From: Sphingomonadales bacterium
GTDB taxonomy: Bacteria > Pseudomonadota > Alphaproteobacteria > Sphingomonadales > Sphingomonadaceae
DNA length: 64,000 nucleotides
Direction of reading: 5' to 3'
Assembly: GCA_027486415.1 (NCBI GenBank)
Contig: JAIXPC010000002.1
Location: 682,001-746,000 of the forward strand
Part shown: positions 27,401 through 36,049 of the stretch, piece after piece
How the letters are laid out: the number at the start of each line of letters is the position of its first letter
Position numbering within the stretch: position 1 is the stretch's first letter
Program-made: the position numbers and the translations under genes
Notes under the pieces: generated by a model
The model's input: only the letters and a program-made list of their open reading frames with translations
What the model was told of the DNA's origin: nothing
The model's database searches: none

Positions 27401-29215
27401 CCGGCCATCATCAAGGTCGAACGGATACTCCTCGATCACCTTCAGGCCGAAATTCTCCAGCACCGGCACGGCTTCGGACAGCGGGATGATCGGGCCAAGG
27501 CGATAGAGTTTCAGGCGGATCTGGCCCGGCACCTTGGTTTCCTGGATACGGACGGCGCGACCGGCATCGTCCTCCAGTTCCGAAAGCGCCATGATGTCGG
27601 CCGCGGCTTCGGCCGGATCATGCTGGGCGCGATAACTGGCCGAAAAGGCACGGCCATGGCTGCGTGCCAGCCGGGCGGCGCGGGTGGGCGTCGTCACCTG
27701 GGCCAGCGCGGCTTCCAGGTCTTCCTCCCAGCCGCGCACAAGCTGGCGCAGGCGGCGATCAAGCCCGGCCACGCGATCGGCGGTAAAGCTGGCGGCATCC
27801 GCCACGTCCACCACATAATGCACGCGGGCCAGGCCCTCTTCGCGCAGTTCCACCTCGTATCGCGCGATGCGGCCCTGCAGTTCCTGCGACAGCATCTGCC
27901 CGGCGGCCTCGCGCAGGCGGCTGGTGTAAAGATCGCGCGGCACATAGACGAGCACCGACACGAAACGCCCGAACGGATCGGGGCGGGCGAACAGCTTGGG
28001 GCGCGGCCGGTCGAGCAGGGACAACAGGCCGAGCGCCATCGCCTTCAGCTCATCGAGGCTGGCTTCGAACAGCTCCATGCGCGGGAAGCTTTCCAGCACA
28101 TGGACCAGCGCCTTGGCCGAATGGCCGCGCTCGCCAAAGCCCAGCGCGTCGATGATCTCGCCCACCTTGCGGCGCAGCAGCGGGATCTGGCGCGGCGAGG
28201 TGCCAAGCGCCGCAGAGGTGTAAAGGCCCAGGAAGCGCGTTTCCGACACCACCCGGCCCTGACGGTCAAAACCCTTCACCGCGATCAGGTCGCCATTCAC
28301 CCGGCGGTGCACGCTCACCACCGCGCCGGCGCGGGTGATCAGCAGCGGTTCCGGGCTGGCCAGCAGCGCGTTCAGCGCGCGCGGCGTGTCGGCCGCGCCG
28401 CGCGTGCCGGTCCACACCGGGTAATCCGGGTCGGCAAGCAGGCCCAGCCCCATGTCGCTGGTCACCGCCATCGCCGGATCATCCAGATCGCCGGTCAGGC
28501 TGTAGCGGCGCGCGCCCAGCAGGGTGAAATTGTCGGCCGCCAGCCATTCCAGGAAGGCCATCGCCTCGGCGGTGCGGTGCGGCGCGAGCGGTGGCGGATT
28601 GTCGGCCAGATCGCGGATGCACGACCGCAGCAGCCCCAGCATCGGCTGCCAATCGGTGACGGCGGCGCGCACGTCGGCCAGCACCTGCATCAAGCTGGCG
28701 GCCAGTTCGTCGCGGGCGCGGCGGCCGACCTGCTCGATCTCCATGTAGATCATCGATTCGCGGGTGGCCCCGGCTGGGGGCGCGCCATTCTGGCCGGCAC
28801 CGATCACCTCGATCAGGCGGCCATCGGCGTCGCGGCGCACATCGATGATCGGGTGCAGCAGGCGGTGAATGTCGATGCCGGCAGCAGTCACGGCAGCGGC
28901 AGTGGAATCGACCAGGAACGGCCGATCCTCGCCGATCACCGCCAGCTGCAGCCGGCGCGCGCCATCATCGGCAAGCGGATCGATGTGGATGACCGGCGCA
29001 TCGGCGCTCCGCTGCATGGCCGCCTGCGCCATGAACGCGGCGATGGCGGCCCGGGCCGCGTCGTCCAGCCCCTCGATCTCGCCAGGCAGGGCGCGGGCAA
29101 ACAGGCATCCCGTCAGCGTCTCTTCAATCGCGGCGGTGGAAACTGGGGGCGCGGCCGCCTGGCCGGCCCGGGTCGATGCAGACACGTCTATCGCTCCCGA
29201 GGCTTTCAAAGCCAT
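24425..29215 (-). CDS. gdhB: NAD-dependent glutamate dehydrogenase, large (about 180 kDa) type
   Basis: The 1596-residue enzyme oxidatively deaminates glutamate to 2-oxoglutarate with NAD and belongs to the large proteobacterial/actinobacterial class. N-terminal ACT-like regulatory segments (about residues 60-500) precede the catalytic core, with [33 protein letters not shown] and [11 protein letters not shown] near residues 800-850. The Rossmann part [13 protein letters not shown] lies near 970-990 and a long helical C-terminal domain follows. ATG at 29215 is used; TTG at 29263 would add 16 residues and is less likely. A PAS-like gene lies directly upstream with a 20-bp palindrome between. 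Confidence 0.94.
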   Translation of the reverse strand: [1596 protein letters not shown]

Positions 29216-29247
29216 GCTTATGCGCCGCGCGGTCGGGAAAGAAAAGT

Positions 29248-29267
29248 GTGATTGATCGATCAATCAC
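29248..29267. promoter_or_regulatory. Perfect 20-bp palindrome at the gdhB leader
   Basis: The sequence from 29248 to 29267 (core ATTGATCGATCAAT) equals its reverse complement over 20 bp. It covers the stop codon of the upstream PAS-like gene and ends 33 bp before the gdhB ATG. It lacks a loop, which favours a protein-binding site; but T-rich runs on both sides also allow a bidirectional terminator reading. Confidence 0.5.
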
Positions 29268-29985
29268 CCTTTTTTGTGCGCTGAAACACACCGTTGCTGC
29301 CGCCGAGCTGGAAGGCACCGGCTCCTTCTCGACGCGGAAACGGCCCCGGCAAGGGCGCCGGCTGCTGCTGGCGGATCTCGGCCAGGGCGCTGGCCAGTTC
29401 GGCGCGCAGCCGGCGCGCGGCGCTTTTCGACAGGACTTCGCGCCAGCTCAACACCACCTGCACCAGCGCGGCCGGATCATCGCCCTCCGGCAGCGGCAGC
29501 GCCAGCCCGCGCACCAGGATCTGCGCCCCCATCGGATCGTTGACCGCCGCTTCGAACGGGATCGGCATCGGCTGCAGCGCCACCAGTTCGCAGGCCGCGA
29601 CCAGTTCGTCCGACAGGTCCGACAGGCCGGGATCGCGGAGCAGCGGCAATCCCGCGACCAGGCCAAAGCGCGCCGAAACCGGGCCGCCCACGCTGTCGAT
29701 GATGGCCCGGCCGGCGGGATCGCGCACGACGATGCTGTGATCGAAAAACGGCGTCAGCGCCGCAGCGATGCGACCGTCCTCGGCCGATTGCCATGCCGCC
29801 AGCGCCCGGCTGGTCAACCGCCGTTCGACCGCAACATTGCGCGGCAGCGGGTCCATGCCGTGCAGCATCGTCCGATCGCTGCGCCCGGTTCCGGATTCGC
29901 GCCCAGTTCCGGATTCACGCCAAGCATGGTCTTCGAACGCGGGCAGGGGCAGCGGTACGACGGTGCCGTGGCGATTGTGGCTCAT
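29260..29985 (-). CDS. PAS-like conserved protein upstream of gdhB
   Basis: The 241-residue cytoplasmic protein is not firmly recognised. The central part (about residues 55-190: SIVVRDPAGRAIIDSVGGPVSARF, PIPFEAAVNDPMGA, LSWREVL) resembles a divergent PAS domain of the alphaproteobacterial PAS_5 type, with no kinase or DNA-binding domain attached. ATG at 29985 is used because the residues before it are Arg/Pro-rich and not conserved-looking. Near the N-terminus a short tandem repeat encodes RESGTG twice. It is transcribed toward gdhB and may be a sensor linked to nitrogen or energy state; this is inference. Confidence 0.6.
   Translation of the reverse strand: MSHNRHGTVVPLPLPAFEDHAWRESGTGRESGTGRSDRTMLHGMDPLPRNVAVERRLTSRALAAWQSAEDGRIAAALTPFFDHSIVVRDPAGRAIIDSVGGPVSARFGLVAGLPLLRDPGLSDLSDELVAACELVALQPMPIPFEAAVNDPMGAQILVRGLALPLPEGDDPAALVQVVLSWREVLSKSAARRLRAELASALAEIRQQQPAPLPGPFPRREGAGAFQLGGSNGVFQRTKKGD
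29889..29924. repeat. 18-bp tandem duplication inside the PAS-like gene
   Basis: Two adjacent 18-nt units (29889-29906 and 29907-29924), both starting TTCCGGATTC, differ at two positions and stay in frame, giving RESGTG-RESGTG on the minus strand. It looks like a recent slippage event in a linker. Confidence 0.8.
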
Positions 29986-30101
29986 GCCTGGCGATAACGG
30001 CCGCACCCGGCTGCGATTCAGCCAGCCCCAGGACGGCAATGGTCACCAATCCTCTTGCCAGCGCCGCCCCTCACTGATAATCGCCCCACCACTTCCGGTT
30101 C

Positions 30102-30177
30102 GCCGCTTTAGCTCAGCCGGTAGAGCACCGCATTCGTAATGCGGGGGTCACGTGTTCGAGTCACGTAAGCGGCACCA
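30102..30177 (+). tRNA. tRNA-Thr (anticodon CGT)
   Basis: A complete 76-nt cloverleaf is visible: acceptor arms GCCGCTT and AAGCGGC, D arm TAGCTCAGCCGGTAGAGCA, anticodon stem CCGCA/TGCGG with the 7-nt loop TTCGTAA, T loop GTTCGAGTC, discriminator A and encoded CCA. Anticodon CGT (30135-30137) reads ACG. The gene is intact and nothing at its 3' end suggests an integrated element. Confidence 0.96.
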
Positions 30178-30266
30178 TCCCTCCCCTCATCCTTGACGCG
30201 CGTGCGGAACCTTGCGCGGCCGGTGCCGGTTGCCATGCCATCACCGCAACCGACAGGAGCAAGAGG

Positions 30267-30779
30267 ATGGCCGACGACCGCGAACTGGAAGCGCGTTTCT
30301 GGAAGGCGCTGGAATCCGACCGCACGATGATGCTGGGCCTTGATGGCGTGGAGGACGGCCATGCCCGCCCGATGACCGCGCAGTTCGAGGATGATCGTGC
30401 GCCGATCTGGTTCTTCTGTTCGGCCGACAATGCGCTGATCCCGTTGCTGGAGCGCAATGATCGCGCCATCGCCACCTTCACGTCCAAGGATCACGACCTT
30501 TTCGCCACCGTCCACGGCCGGCTGCGGCTGGACCGCGATGAAGCCACCATCGACCGACTGTGGAACCGCTTTGTCGCCGCCTGGTTCGATGGCCGCAACG
30601 ATCCCAAGCTGCGGCTGTTGCGGCTGGATGCGGAGCGGGCGGAAATCTGGATCGACGCCAGCAGCCTGATCGCCGGCGTGAAGATGTTCCTGGGGATCGA
30701 TCCCAAGCGTGATTACGAGGACAAGGTTGGCACGGTGGAACTGGATGGCGCCGGCAATGCCCAGTCGATCGGGTCCTGA
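30267..30779 (+). CDS. General stress protein 26-like, PNPOx split-barrel fold
   Basis: The 170-residue protein belongs to the pyridoxamine phosphate oxidase-like FMN-binding group related to general stress protein 26. It has a [13 protein letters not shown] strand-turn, [18 protein letters not shown], and the helical [12 protein letters not shown] that is typical of this subgroup. It probably binds a flavin or F420-like cofactor; the substrate is unknown. Its last 67 nt overlap the opposing ung gene. Confidence 0.82.
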   Translation: MADDRELEARFWKALESDRTMMLGLDGVEDGHARPMTAQFEDDRAPIWFFCSADNALIPLLERNDRAIATFTSKDHDLFATVHGRLRLDRDEATIDRLWNRFVAAWFDGRNDPKLRLLRLDAERAEIWIDASSLIAGVKMFLGIDPKRDYEDKVGTVELDGAGNAQSIGS

Positions 30780-31423
30780 CCCTGCGCCGCCAGCCACTGG
30801 TTGGCCTGGCTGAAATGCCGGCACCCGAAAAAGCCGTTGTGGGCCGACAGCGGTGACGGGTGCGGCGCCTTCAGAACGAGGTGGCGGTTCGCATCGACGA
30901 ACGCCGCCTTTTTCTGGGCATGGCTGCCCCACAGCAGGAAGGCGCAGGGGCGCGGCCGGTTGGCGACCAGCCGGATGACGGCATCGGTGAACTCTTCCCA
31001 GCCACGCCCCTTGTGGCTGGCGGCAAGGCCCTGTTCCACCGTCAGGCTGGTATTCAGCAGCAGCACGCCCTGCCGCGCCCAATGTTCCAGAAATCCGTGC
31101 CGCGCCGGCGCGATGCCAAGATCGGCCTGCAGTTCCTTGTAGATGTTGACGAGGCTGGGCGGCACCTTGACGCCCGGCCGCACCGAAAAGGCCAGCCCGT
31201 GCGCCTGGCCGGGGCCGTGATAGGGATCCTGCCCGAGGATGACCACGCGCACCTGATCAAGCGGCGTCAGGTCGAGCGCGCGGAACCACTCGCTGCCCTT
31301 GGGAAAGATCGCCTTGCCGGCGGCCTTTTCGGCGGCAAGGAAGGCCTTCAGCGCCGCCATGCGCGGCGAGGCGAATTCGCCGGCCAGCGGTTCGGCCCAG
31401 CTGGGATCGAGTTTGACGGCCAT
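30713..31423 (-). CDS. ung: Uracil-DNA glycosylase (family 1)
   Basis: Ung excises uracil from DNA as the first step of base excision repair. The 236-residue product has the water-activating motif GQDPYHG with D66, [10 protein letters not shown] and [13 protein letters not shown] near the C-terminus. The final 20 residues (after DPIDWALP) run into the opposing PNPOx-like gene and are probably unstructured. Confidence 0.96.
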   Translation of the reverse strand: MAVKLDPSWAEPLAGEFASPRMAALKAFLAAEKAAGKAIFPKGSEWFRALDLTPLDQVRVVILGQDPYHGPGQAHGLAFSVRPGVKVPPSLVNIYKELQADLGIAPARHGFLEHWARQGVLLLNTSLTVEQGLAASHKGRGWEEFTDAVIRLVANRPRPCAFLLWGSHAQKKAAFVDANRHLVLKAPHPSPLSAHNGFFGCRHFSQANQWLAAQGQDPIDWALPAPSSSTVPTLSS

Positions 31424-31427
31424 CGTT

Positions 31428-31964
31428 TCAACCGCGCTGGCGGCCGATCCCCATCCGCGGCATCAGATTGTCGCGATCCATCATGTGGTGCTTGATGATG
31501 CCGATGATATGCAGCGCCAGCAGCGCCACCATCACCCAGCCAAGCGTTTCATGGATCTCGCCAAAGCTGCGCGCCGTCAGCGTGTCGAGCCCGAACTTGG
31601 GCACTTCGAACAAGCCGAAGAACAGCAGCGGGCGATCATTGCGGTTGGTCAGCGCCCAGCCGGTCAGCGGCAGCGCCAGCATGGCGATGTAGAAAGCCCA
31701 GTGGGCAGCCCTGGCCAGCAGCCGTTCGCCGCCGGTGAAATAATCGGGCAGTGCCGGCGGCGGATTGGCCAGCCGCCAGCCAAGCCTGACAAGGGTGAGC
31801 GCGATGATGGTCAGGCCAAAGCTGGTGTGCAACATCATCACAAAGGCGCGCTGGCCATTTTCACGCGGCACCAGATCGTGGAGGAATCCGCCGAGCAGAT
31901 TGCCGACGATCATCAGGGACATCAGCCAGTGCAGCGTGATGGCGACCTTCCTGTAACGGCTCAT
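31428..31964 (-). CDS. Cytochrome b561 family protein
   Basis: The 178-residue protein has four membrane helices with heme-ligating histidines: H12 region (VAITLHWLM), H46 region (MMLHTSFGL), and the pair in GEIHETLGW and [11 protein letters not shown]. It is a CybB-type di-heme quinol oxidase of the inner membrane, possibly passing electrons to periplasmic partners or removing superoxide. ATG at 31964 has GGAGA upstream. It ends 4 nt before ung on the same strand. Confidence 0.9.
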   Translation of the reverse strand: MSRYRKVAITLHWLMSLMIVGNLLGGFLHDLVPRENGQRAFVMMLHTSFGLTIIALTLVRLGWRLANPPPALPDYFTGGERLLARAAHWAFYIAMLALPLTGWALTNRNDRPLLFFGLFEVPKFGLDTLTARSFGEIHETLGWVMVALLALHIIGIIKHHMMDRDNLMPRMGIGRQRG

Positions 31965-32023
31965 TGCCTGTCTCCCCGAACCAGGATGCACCGATTCATC
32001 ACGCCCGCCGCACGGGGATCAAT

Positions 32024-32050
32024 ACGGGATTGCCGCGCGCCATCCCCCGT
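32024..32050 (-). terminator. Hairpin after the TonB receptor gene
   Basis: On the minus strand an ACGGGGGAT arm touching the receptor stop codon can pair with ATCCCGT around an 11-nt GC-rich loop. There is no U tract, so this is a moderate candidate. Confidence 0.4.
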
Positions 32051-34104
32051 CAGAAGCTGACGCGCGCGCCGACCCAGAGCGTGCGCGGCAGCGCGCGTTC
32101 GACGACACCGGTGCCGGAAAGCGCCGCCTGCACCTCGGCATCGAACAGGTTTTCCACCCGGCCTTCGATGGCAAGGCCCTTCACCACCGGCACCACCAGC
32201 AGGGCATCGACCATGGTGGCGGCATCGAGGCTGCGGCTGTTCTGGTCATCCTCGAACTGGCTGGCGATGTGACGCAGCGTGGCCGACGCTGTGAACAGGC
32301 TGCTGCTGTAATCGATGGTGCCCGAAAACTGGTCGCGCGGCGTCTGCGCCGGGGCAAGGCCGTTCAACGGCGCGGCCGTGCCGCTGGCCCGGATGACGGG
32401 ATCGACATGGCTCCAGCTGGCCGACAGGCCGAAATTGCCGCGGCGCACGCGGGCGTCCACTTCCCAGCCCCACACCTCCAGCGCGTCGAGATTCTGGCGC
32501 TGCCGATAAAATCCGCCGGCACCGACAAAGCCGACGCCGGGGAAATTGCCGGGGCCGATGCCTTGCGTCACGTTGGCGATGGTATCGTCCATGCGGTTCC
32601 AGAAACCGGTGACGCCAATTTCGACGCCGCGCGCCGGGGTCAGCGTGACGCCCAGATCGGCGCCGGTCACGCGTTCCGGGCGCAGCAGGGCGTTGGCGGC
32701 CGTGGCATCGGGGCCGACGCGGAACGGGCGATACAGCTCGTTCAGGGTCGGCAGACGCCAGCCGCGATAGGCGGCACCGCGCAGGGTGATGGCTTCGCTG
32801 GCCTTCACGGCAAGACCGGCGCGGCCAGTGAATTCCTCGCCCTTGCGATCGGCGAACACCAGGGTGGTGAAGGGGGCGTTGGTGGCGATGGTGGTTTCCA
32901 GCAGGCGGCCATCCCTGATCGTCCACCAGTCCACGCGCGCCGCCAGCGTGGCGGTGACGATGCCGGCTTCGATGCTGGCGTCGGCAAAGACGCCGCTGTT
33001 GCTGGTGCGGCCGCCGGCCTCGCGCTGGCGGGTGGGGGCAGCGTTCACATAGGTGAACAGCTCCATCGTCTTGCCGGTGAGATGGCGGGTATCGGCACCC
33101 AGCCGCAGCGTGATGCCATCGCCCAGCGGCGGGGCAATTTCCAGCCGGCCGCCGATGCCGGTGGCGGGCGTGGCATATTGCGCCAGGCTTTGGGTGACGC
33201 TGGTGCGCGTCGCGTTCACGGCGGCAAAATCCGAAGTGAAATTGCGCGTCTGCACATAGGCCAGGGCCTGCCAGCCCCAGCGTCCACGCCCGACGAGGCG
33301 AACCGCGCCATCGACGCCTTCCGACGTGTTGCGCGAAAAGGCGGTGCCGCGTTCCCGGCTGTCGGTGAAGGCGGTGGCGGTCACCTGCGCTTCGGTGTCG
33401 GGCGCGATGCCGACGACGGCGCGCAGGTTGGCGCTGGCCTGTTCATAGGGCGCGGCGCGGTCCACGCTGCCACGGCTGCGCGCCACGATCGGGATGAAGC
33501 CATCGCCGCGGCCATAGGCGGCGGACAGCGTGGCAAAACCGCCCTCGCGCTTCAGGCCCAACGCGCCCTGCGCGTCGAGGCTGTTGCGGCTGCCATAAGC
33601 CATGCTGCCATCGAAGGTTTTCAGATCGGCAGCGCCCACCGATTCCAGCTCGATGGTGCCGGCCAGCGCGCCCGGGCCCCAGTAACCCGAACCGCCGCCG
33701 CGGGTGACGCGGATGCGGTCCAGACGTCCGGTGGCATAGGCGGGGAAGGCGACCCAGCCGCCGAACGGATCGGCCTGCGGCACGCCGTCCAGCACCAGCA
33801 GCGCGCGGCTCGAGGCATTGCCGCCCAGCCCGCGCAGGGTGATGCCCTGGCTGGTGGCGTTGGCGGAACGGCTGTCCGACCGGCGGAACTGCTGCTGCCC
33901 GGCGATATCGGCCAGCACCGATTCGAGCCGGTTCGATCCGGTGTTGAGAATGCGCGCCCGATCGATCACCACCAGCGACAGCGCGGCGTCGCCCGGCACG
34001 TCCTTCAGGCCCTTGCCGGTGACAGTGATCAACGCATCTTCGGCCGGCGCGGCGAGCGCAGGGACGGCGACGAGGGAAAAGGCGAGGAGGGGCAGCATCT
34101 TCAT
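32050..34104 (-). CDS. TonB-dependent outer membrane receptor
   Basis: The 684-residue product has a signal peptide (MKMLPLLAFSLVAVPALAA) and a plug domain with ILNTGSNRLESVLADIAG and ITLRGLGGNASSRALLVLDGVPQADPFGGW. A beta barrel follows and ends in the aromatic WVGARVSF. It is a BtuB/CirA-like receptor for uptake of a scarce ligand (siderophore, cobalamin, metal or oligosaccharide), energised by TonB. No ligand-specific neighbour is present. ATG at 34104 fits the signal peptide; an open extension upstream is Arg-rich and rejected. Confidence 0.93.
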   Translation of the reverse strand: MKMLPLLAFSLVAVPALAAPAEDALITVTGKGLKDVPGDAALSLVVIDRARILNTGSNRLESVLADIAGQQQFRRSDSRSANATSQGITLRGLGGNASSRALLVLDGVPQADPFGGWVAFPAYATGRLDRIRVTRGGGSGYWGPGALAGTIELESVGAADLKTFDGSMAYGSRNSLDAQGALGLKREGGFATLSAAYGRGDGFIPIVARSRGSVDRAAPYEQASANLRAVVGIAPDTEAQVTATAFTDSRERGTAFSRNTSEGVDGAVRLVGRGRWGWQALAYVQTRNFTSDFAAVNATRTSVTQSLAQYATPATGIGGRLEIAPPLGDGITLRLGADTRHLTGKTMELFTYVNAAPTRQREAGGRTSNSGVFADASIEAGIVTATLAARVDWWTIRDGRLLETTIATNAPFTTLVFADRKGEEFTGRAGLAVKASEAITLRGAAYRGWRLPTLNELYRPFRVGPDATAANALLRPERVTGADLGVTLTPARGVEIGVTGFWNRMDDTIANVTQGIGPGNFPGVGFVGAGGFYRQRQNLDALEVWGWEVDARVRRGNFGLSASWSHVDPVIRASGTAAPLNGLAPAQTPRDQFSGTIDYSSSLFTASATLRHIASQFEDDQNSRSLDAATMVDALLVVPVVKGLAIEGRVENLFDAEVQAALSGTGVVERALPRTLWVGARVSF

Positions 34105-34164
34105 GGCCCGCTGTGTTGCCCATGCCCGCCGCCAACGCAACCCGACCTTTTGGCAAGACCCGTC

Positions 34165-34193
34165 TTGGCGCGGCAACACACCGCTCCTACATT
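34165..34193 (+). promoter_or_regulatory. Candidate promoter for the AIM24-family gene
   Basis: TTGGCG (34165-34170) and TACATT (34188-34193) are 17 nt apart and lie 27 nt before the start codon in the 116-bp gap shared with the divergent receptor gene. Each box matches four of six consensus bases. Confidence 0.4.
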
Positions 34194-34220
34194 GCGGCTT
34201 CAACCCGAGGAGACACGCCG

Positions 34221-35045
34221 ATGCCCAATCCCTGGCAGCACAGCCGCACCAGCATGGCCGACGACATCGATTTCGAGATCAAGGGCCAGGAACTGCAGTT
34301 CGTCGAGATCGAGCTGGATCCCGGCGAAAGCGCCGTCGCCGAAGCCGGCGCGATGGTGTGGAAGGATGCCGCCGTCGGCATGACGACCGTGTTCGGCGAC
34401 GGTTCAGGCGATCAGGGCGGCGGCTTCATGGGCAAGCTGCTGGGCGCCGGCAAGCGGCTGGTGACCGGCGAAAGCCTGTTCACCACCGTGTTCACCCACA
34501 ATGGCGGCGGCAAGGCGCGGGTCGCCTTTGCCAGCCCGACGCCGGGCGCCATCCTGCCGATCAAGCTGGACAGTGTCGGCGGCACGCTGATCTGCCAGAA
34601 GGACAGTTTCCTCGCTGCCGCGCGCGGCGTTTCGATCGGCATCGAATTCCAGCGCCGCATCATGACCGGCCTGTTCGGCGGCGAAGGCTTCGTGATGCAG
34701 CGGCTGGACGGCGATGGCTGGGTGTTCGTCCAGATGGGCGGCACCGTGGTGGAACGCACGCTGGCCCCCGGTGAGCAGCTCCATGTCGATACCGGCTGCC
34801 TTGCCGCCTACACGCCCAGCGTCGATTTCGATCTGGTCGGTGCCGGCGGGGTGAAATCCATGCTGTTCGGCGGCGAAGGCGCCTTCTTTGCGCGGCTCAC
34901 CGGGCCGGGCAAGGTGTGGATCCAGTCGCTGCCGTTCAGCCGCCTTGCCGGCCGCATGATGCAGGCCGCCATGGGCCGCGGCCAGAACCGCGGTGAAGGC
35001 AGCATCCTGGGCGAACTCGGCGACTTCATCGGCGGCAACAACTGA
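34221..35045 (+). CDS. AIM24/TIGR00266 family protein
   Basis: The 274-residue protein is a two-fold beta-helix member of the TIGR00266 family. It is Gly-rich, with LQFVEIELDPGESAVAEAGAMVWK near the start and GGEGAFFARLTGPGKVWIQSLPFSRLAGRM near the end. Bacterial members are poorly understood; the mitochondrial relative AIM24 affects inner membrane organisation. GAGGAG lies 8 nt before the ATG. It converges on the GIY-YIG gene with a 4-bp gap. Confidence 0.9.
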   Translation: MPNPWQHSRTSMADDIDFEIKGQELQFVEIELDPGESAVAEAGAMVWKDAAVGMTTVFGDGSGDQGGGFMGKLLGAGKRLVTGESLFTTVFTHNGGGKARVAFASPTPGAILPIKLDSVGGTLICQKDSFLAAARGVSIGIEFQRRIMTGLFGGEGFVMQRLDGDGWVFVQMGGTVVERTLAPGEQLHVDTGCLAAYTPSVDFDLVGAGGVKSMLFGGEGAFFARLTGPGKVWIQSLPFSRLAGRMMQAAMGRGQNRGEGSILGELGDFIGGNN

Positions 35046-35049
35046 CCGG

Positions 35050-35385
35050 TTACAGCGGGCTGGCGCCGATCTGATCGGCCCAGTTCTGCACCCGCGCCTT
35101 CAACGCCGCGTGGGTGGCGGGCGCGCTGTCGGCATCGTCGAACGCTTCGACCACGGCGAAGGCAAAATTGTCTTCGCCGTGGGTGCGCCATGCCGCCTGC
35201 AACGCCGGCTTGTTGTGGCTGCCCATCCTGAGCGAAAACCAGTGGCGGTTCTGGATCGTCGCCAGATCGGGCGCGCTGCCCACCCAGGTCTCACCGCTGC
35301 CCGTGCAATCGATGCGTAAGATGCCCGGCACGGCCTTGCGTTCCTTCCAGGCGGCGGTGGCCGCCTTGCGGGCATCATTGTCCAT
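35050..35385 (-). CDS. GIY-YIG nuclease family protein
   Basis: The 111-residue product fits a short GIY-YIG group: MDNDARKAATAAWKERKAV, then GILRIDCTGSGETWVGSAP in place of the GIY/YIG strands, and a closing helix. The catalytic-type Arg after the second strand is not obvious, so activity is uncertain. ATG at 35385 is chosen; the 25 residues ahead are Pro/Gly-rich and overlap the tdk start. It faces tdk head to head with 67 bp between the starts. Confidence 0.7.
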   Translation of the reverse strand: MDNDARKAATAAWKERKAVPGILRIDCTGSGETWVGSAPDLATIQNRHWFSLRMGSHNKPALQAAWRTHGEDNFAFAVVEAFDDADSAPATHAALKARVQNWADQIGASPL

Positions 35386-35452
35386 GGCGGCGTTCCATCC
35401 CTTGGCGGGTCCACGTTGACGCGGCCCCGGCGGCAGACCAAGAAGGCCAGCG

Positions 35453-36037
35453 ATGGCCAAGCTCTATTTCTACTATGCCTCGATGAACGCCGGGAAGTCG
35501 ACCGTGCTGTTGCAGGCCAGTTTCAACTATCGCGAACGCGGCATGACCACGCGGCTGTTCACCGCCGCCATCGATGATCGCGCCGGCACCGGCATCATCG
35601 CGTCCCGCATCGGGCTGACGGCGGAAGCCGACGTGTTCGCGTCCGATACCGATCTCTACACCGCCATCGCCGGCGCCGATGATCGCGCCCACTGCGTGCT
35701 GGTCGATGAAGCGCAGTTCCTGACGCGCGACCAGGTCTGGCAACTGGCGCGGGTGGCTGACGAACTGGGCATCCCGGTGCTCTGCTATGGGCTTCGCACC
35801 GATTTCCTTGGCAACCTGTTTCCGGGCAGCCAGTGGCTGCTGGCCATTGCCGATACGCTGACCGAGCTGAAGGCGGTGTGCGATTGCGGCCGCAAGGCGA
35901 CGATGAACCTGCGTATTGACGAAGAGGGCCGCGCCATCGTTTCTGGCGAGCAGACCGAAATTGGTGGCAATGATCGCTATATCGCGCTGTGCCGCCGCCA
36001 CTTCACGGCCGCGCTGGCCGGCCGCCATCTTGCTTGA
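35453..36037 (+). CDS. tdk: Thymidine kinase
   Basis: The enzyme phosphorylates thymidine with ATP in nucleotide salvage. The 194-residue type II kinase carries Walker A SMNAGKST (residues 10-17), VLVDEAQFL (Walker B/DEAQ), [16 protein letters not shown] and the zinc-site CDCGRKA. It starts a three-gene run with glutathione peroxidase (12-bp gap) and an aminotransferase. Confidence 0.96.
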   Translation: MAKLYFYYASMNAGKSTVLLQASFNYRERGMTTRLFTAAIDDRAGTGIIASRIGLTAEADVFASDTDLYTAIAGADDRAHCVLVDEAQFLTRDQVWQLARVADELGIPVLCYGLRTDFLGNLFPGSQWLLAIADTLTELKAVCDCGRKATMNLRIDEEGRAIVSGEQTEIGGNDRYIALCRRHFTAALAGRHLA

Positions 36038-36049
36038 AAGGCCCCTGCC

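Noticed and set aside
30102-30177. tRNA-Thr as an integration site
   Set aside because: No integrase gene and no repeated tRNA 3' end is seen within the window.
34105-34203. Extended N-terminus for the TonB receptor
   Set aside because: The extra 33 residues are Arg-rich and would bury the signal peptide; ATG 34104 gives a clean signal sequence.
32269-34383. 704-codon plus-strand frame opposite the TonB receptor
   Set aside because: Gly/Ala/Arg/His-rich shadow frame; the minus strand has a signal peptide, plug and barrel end.
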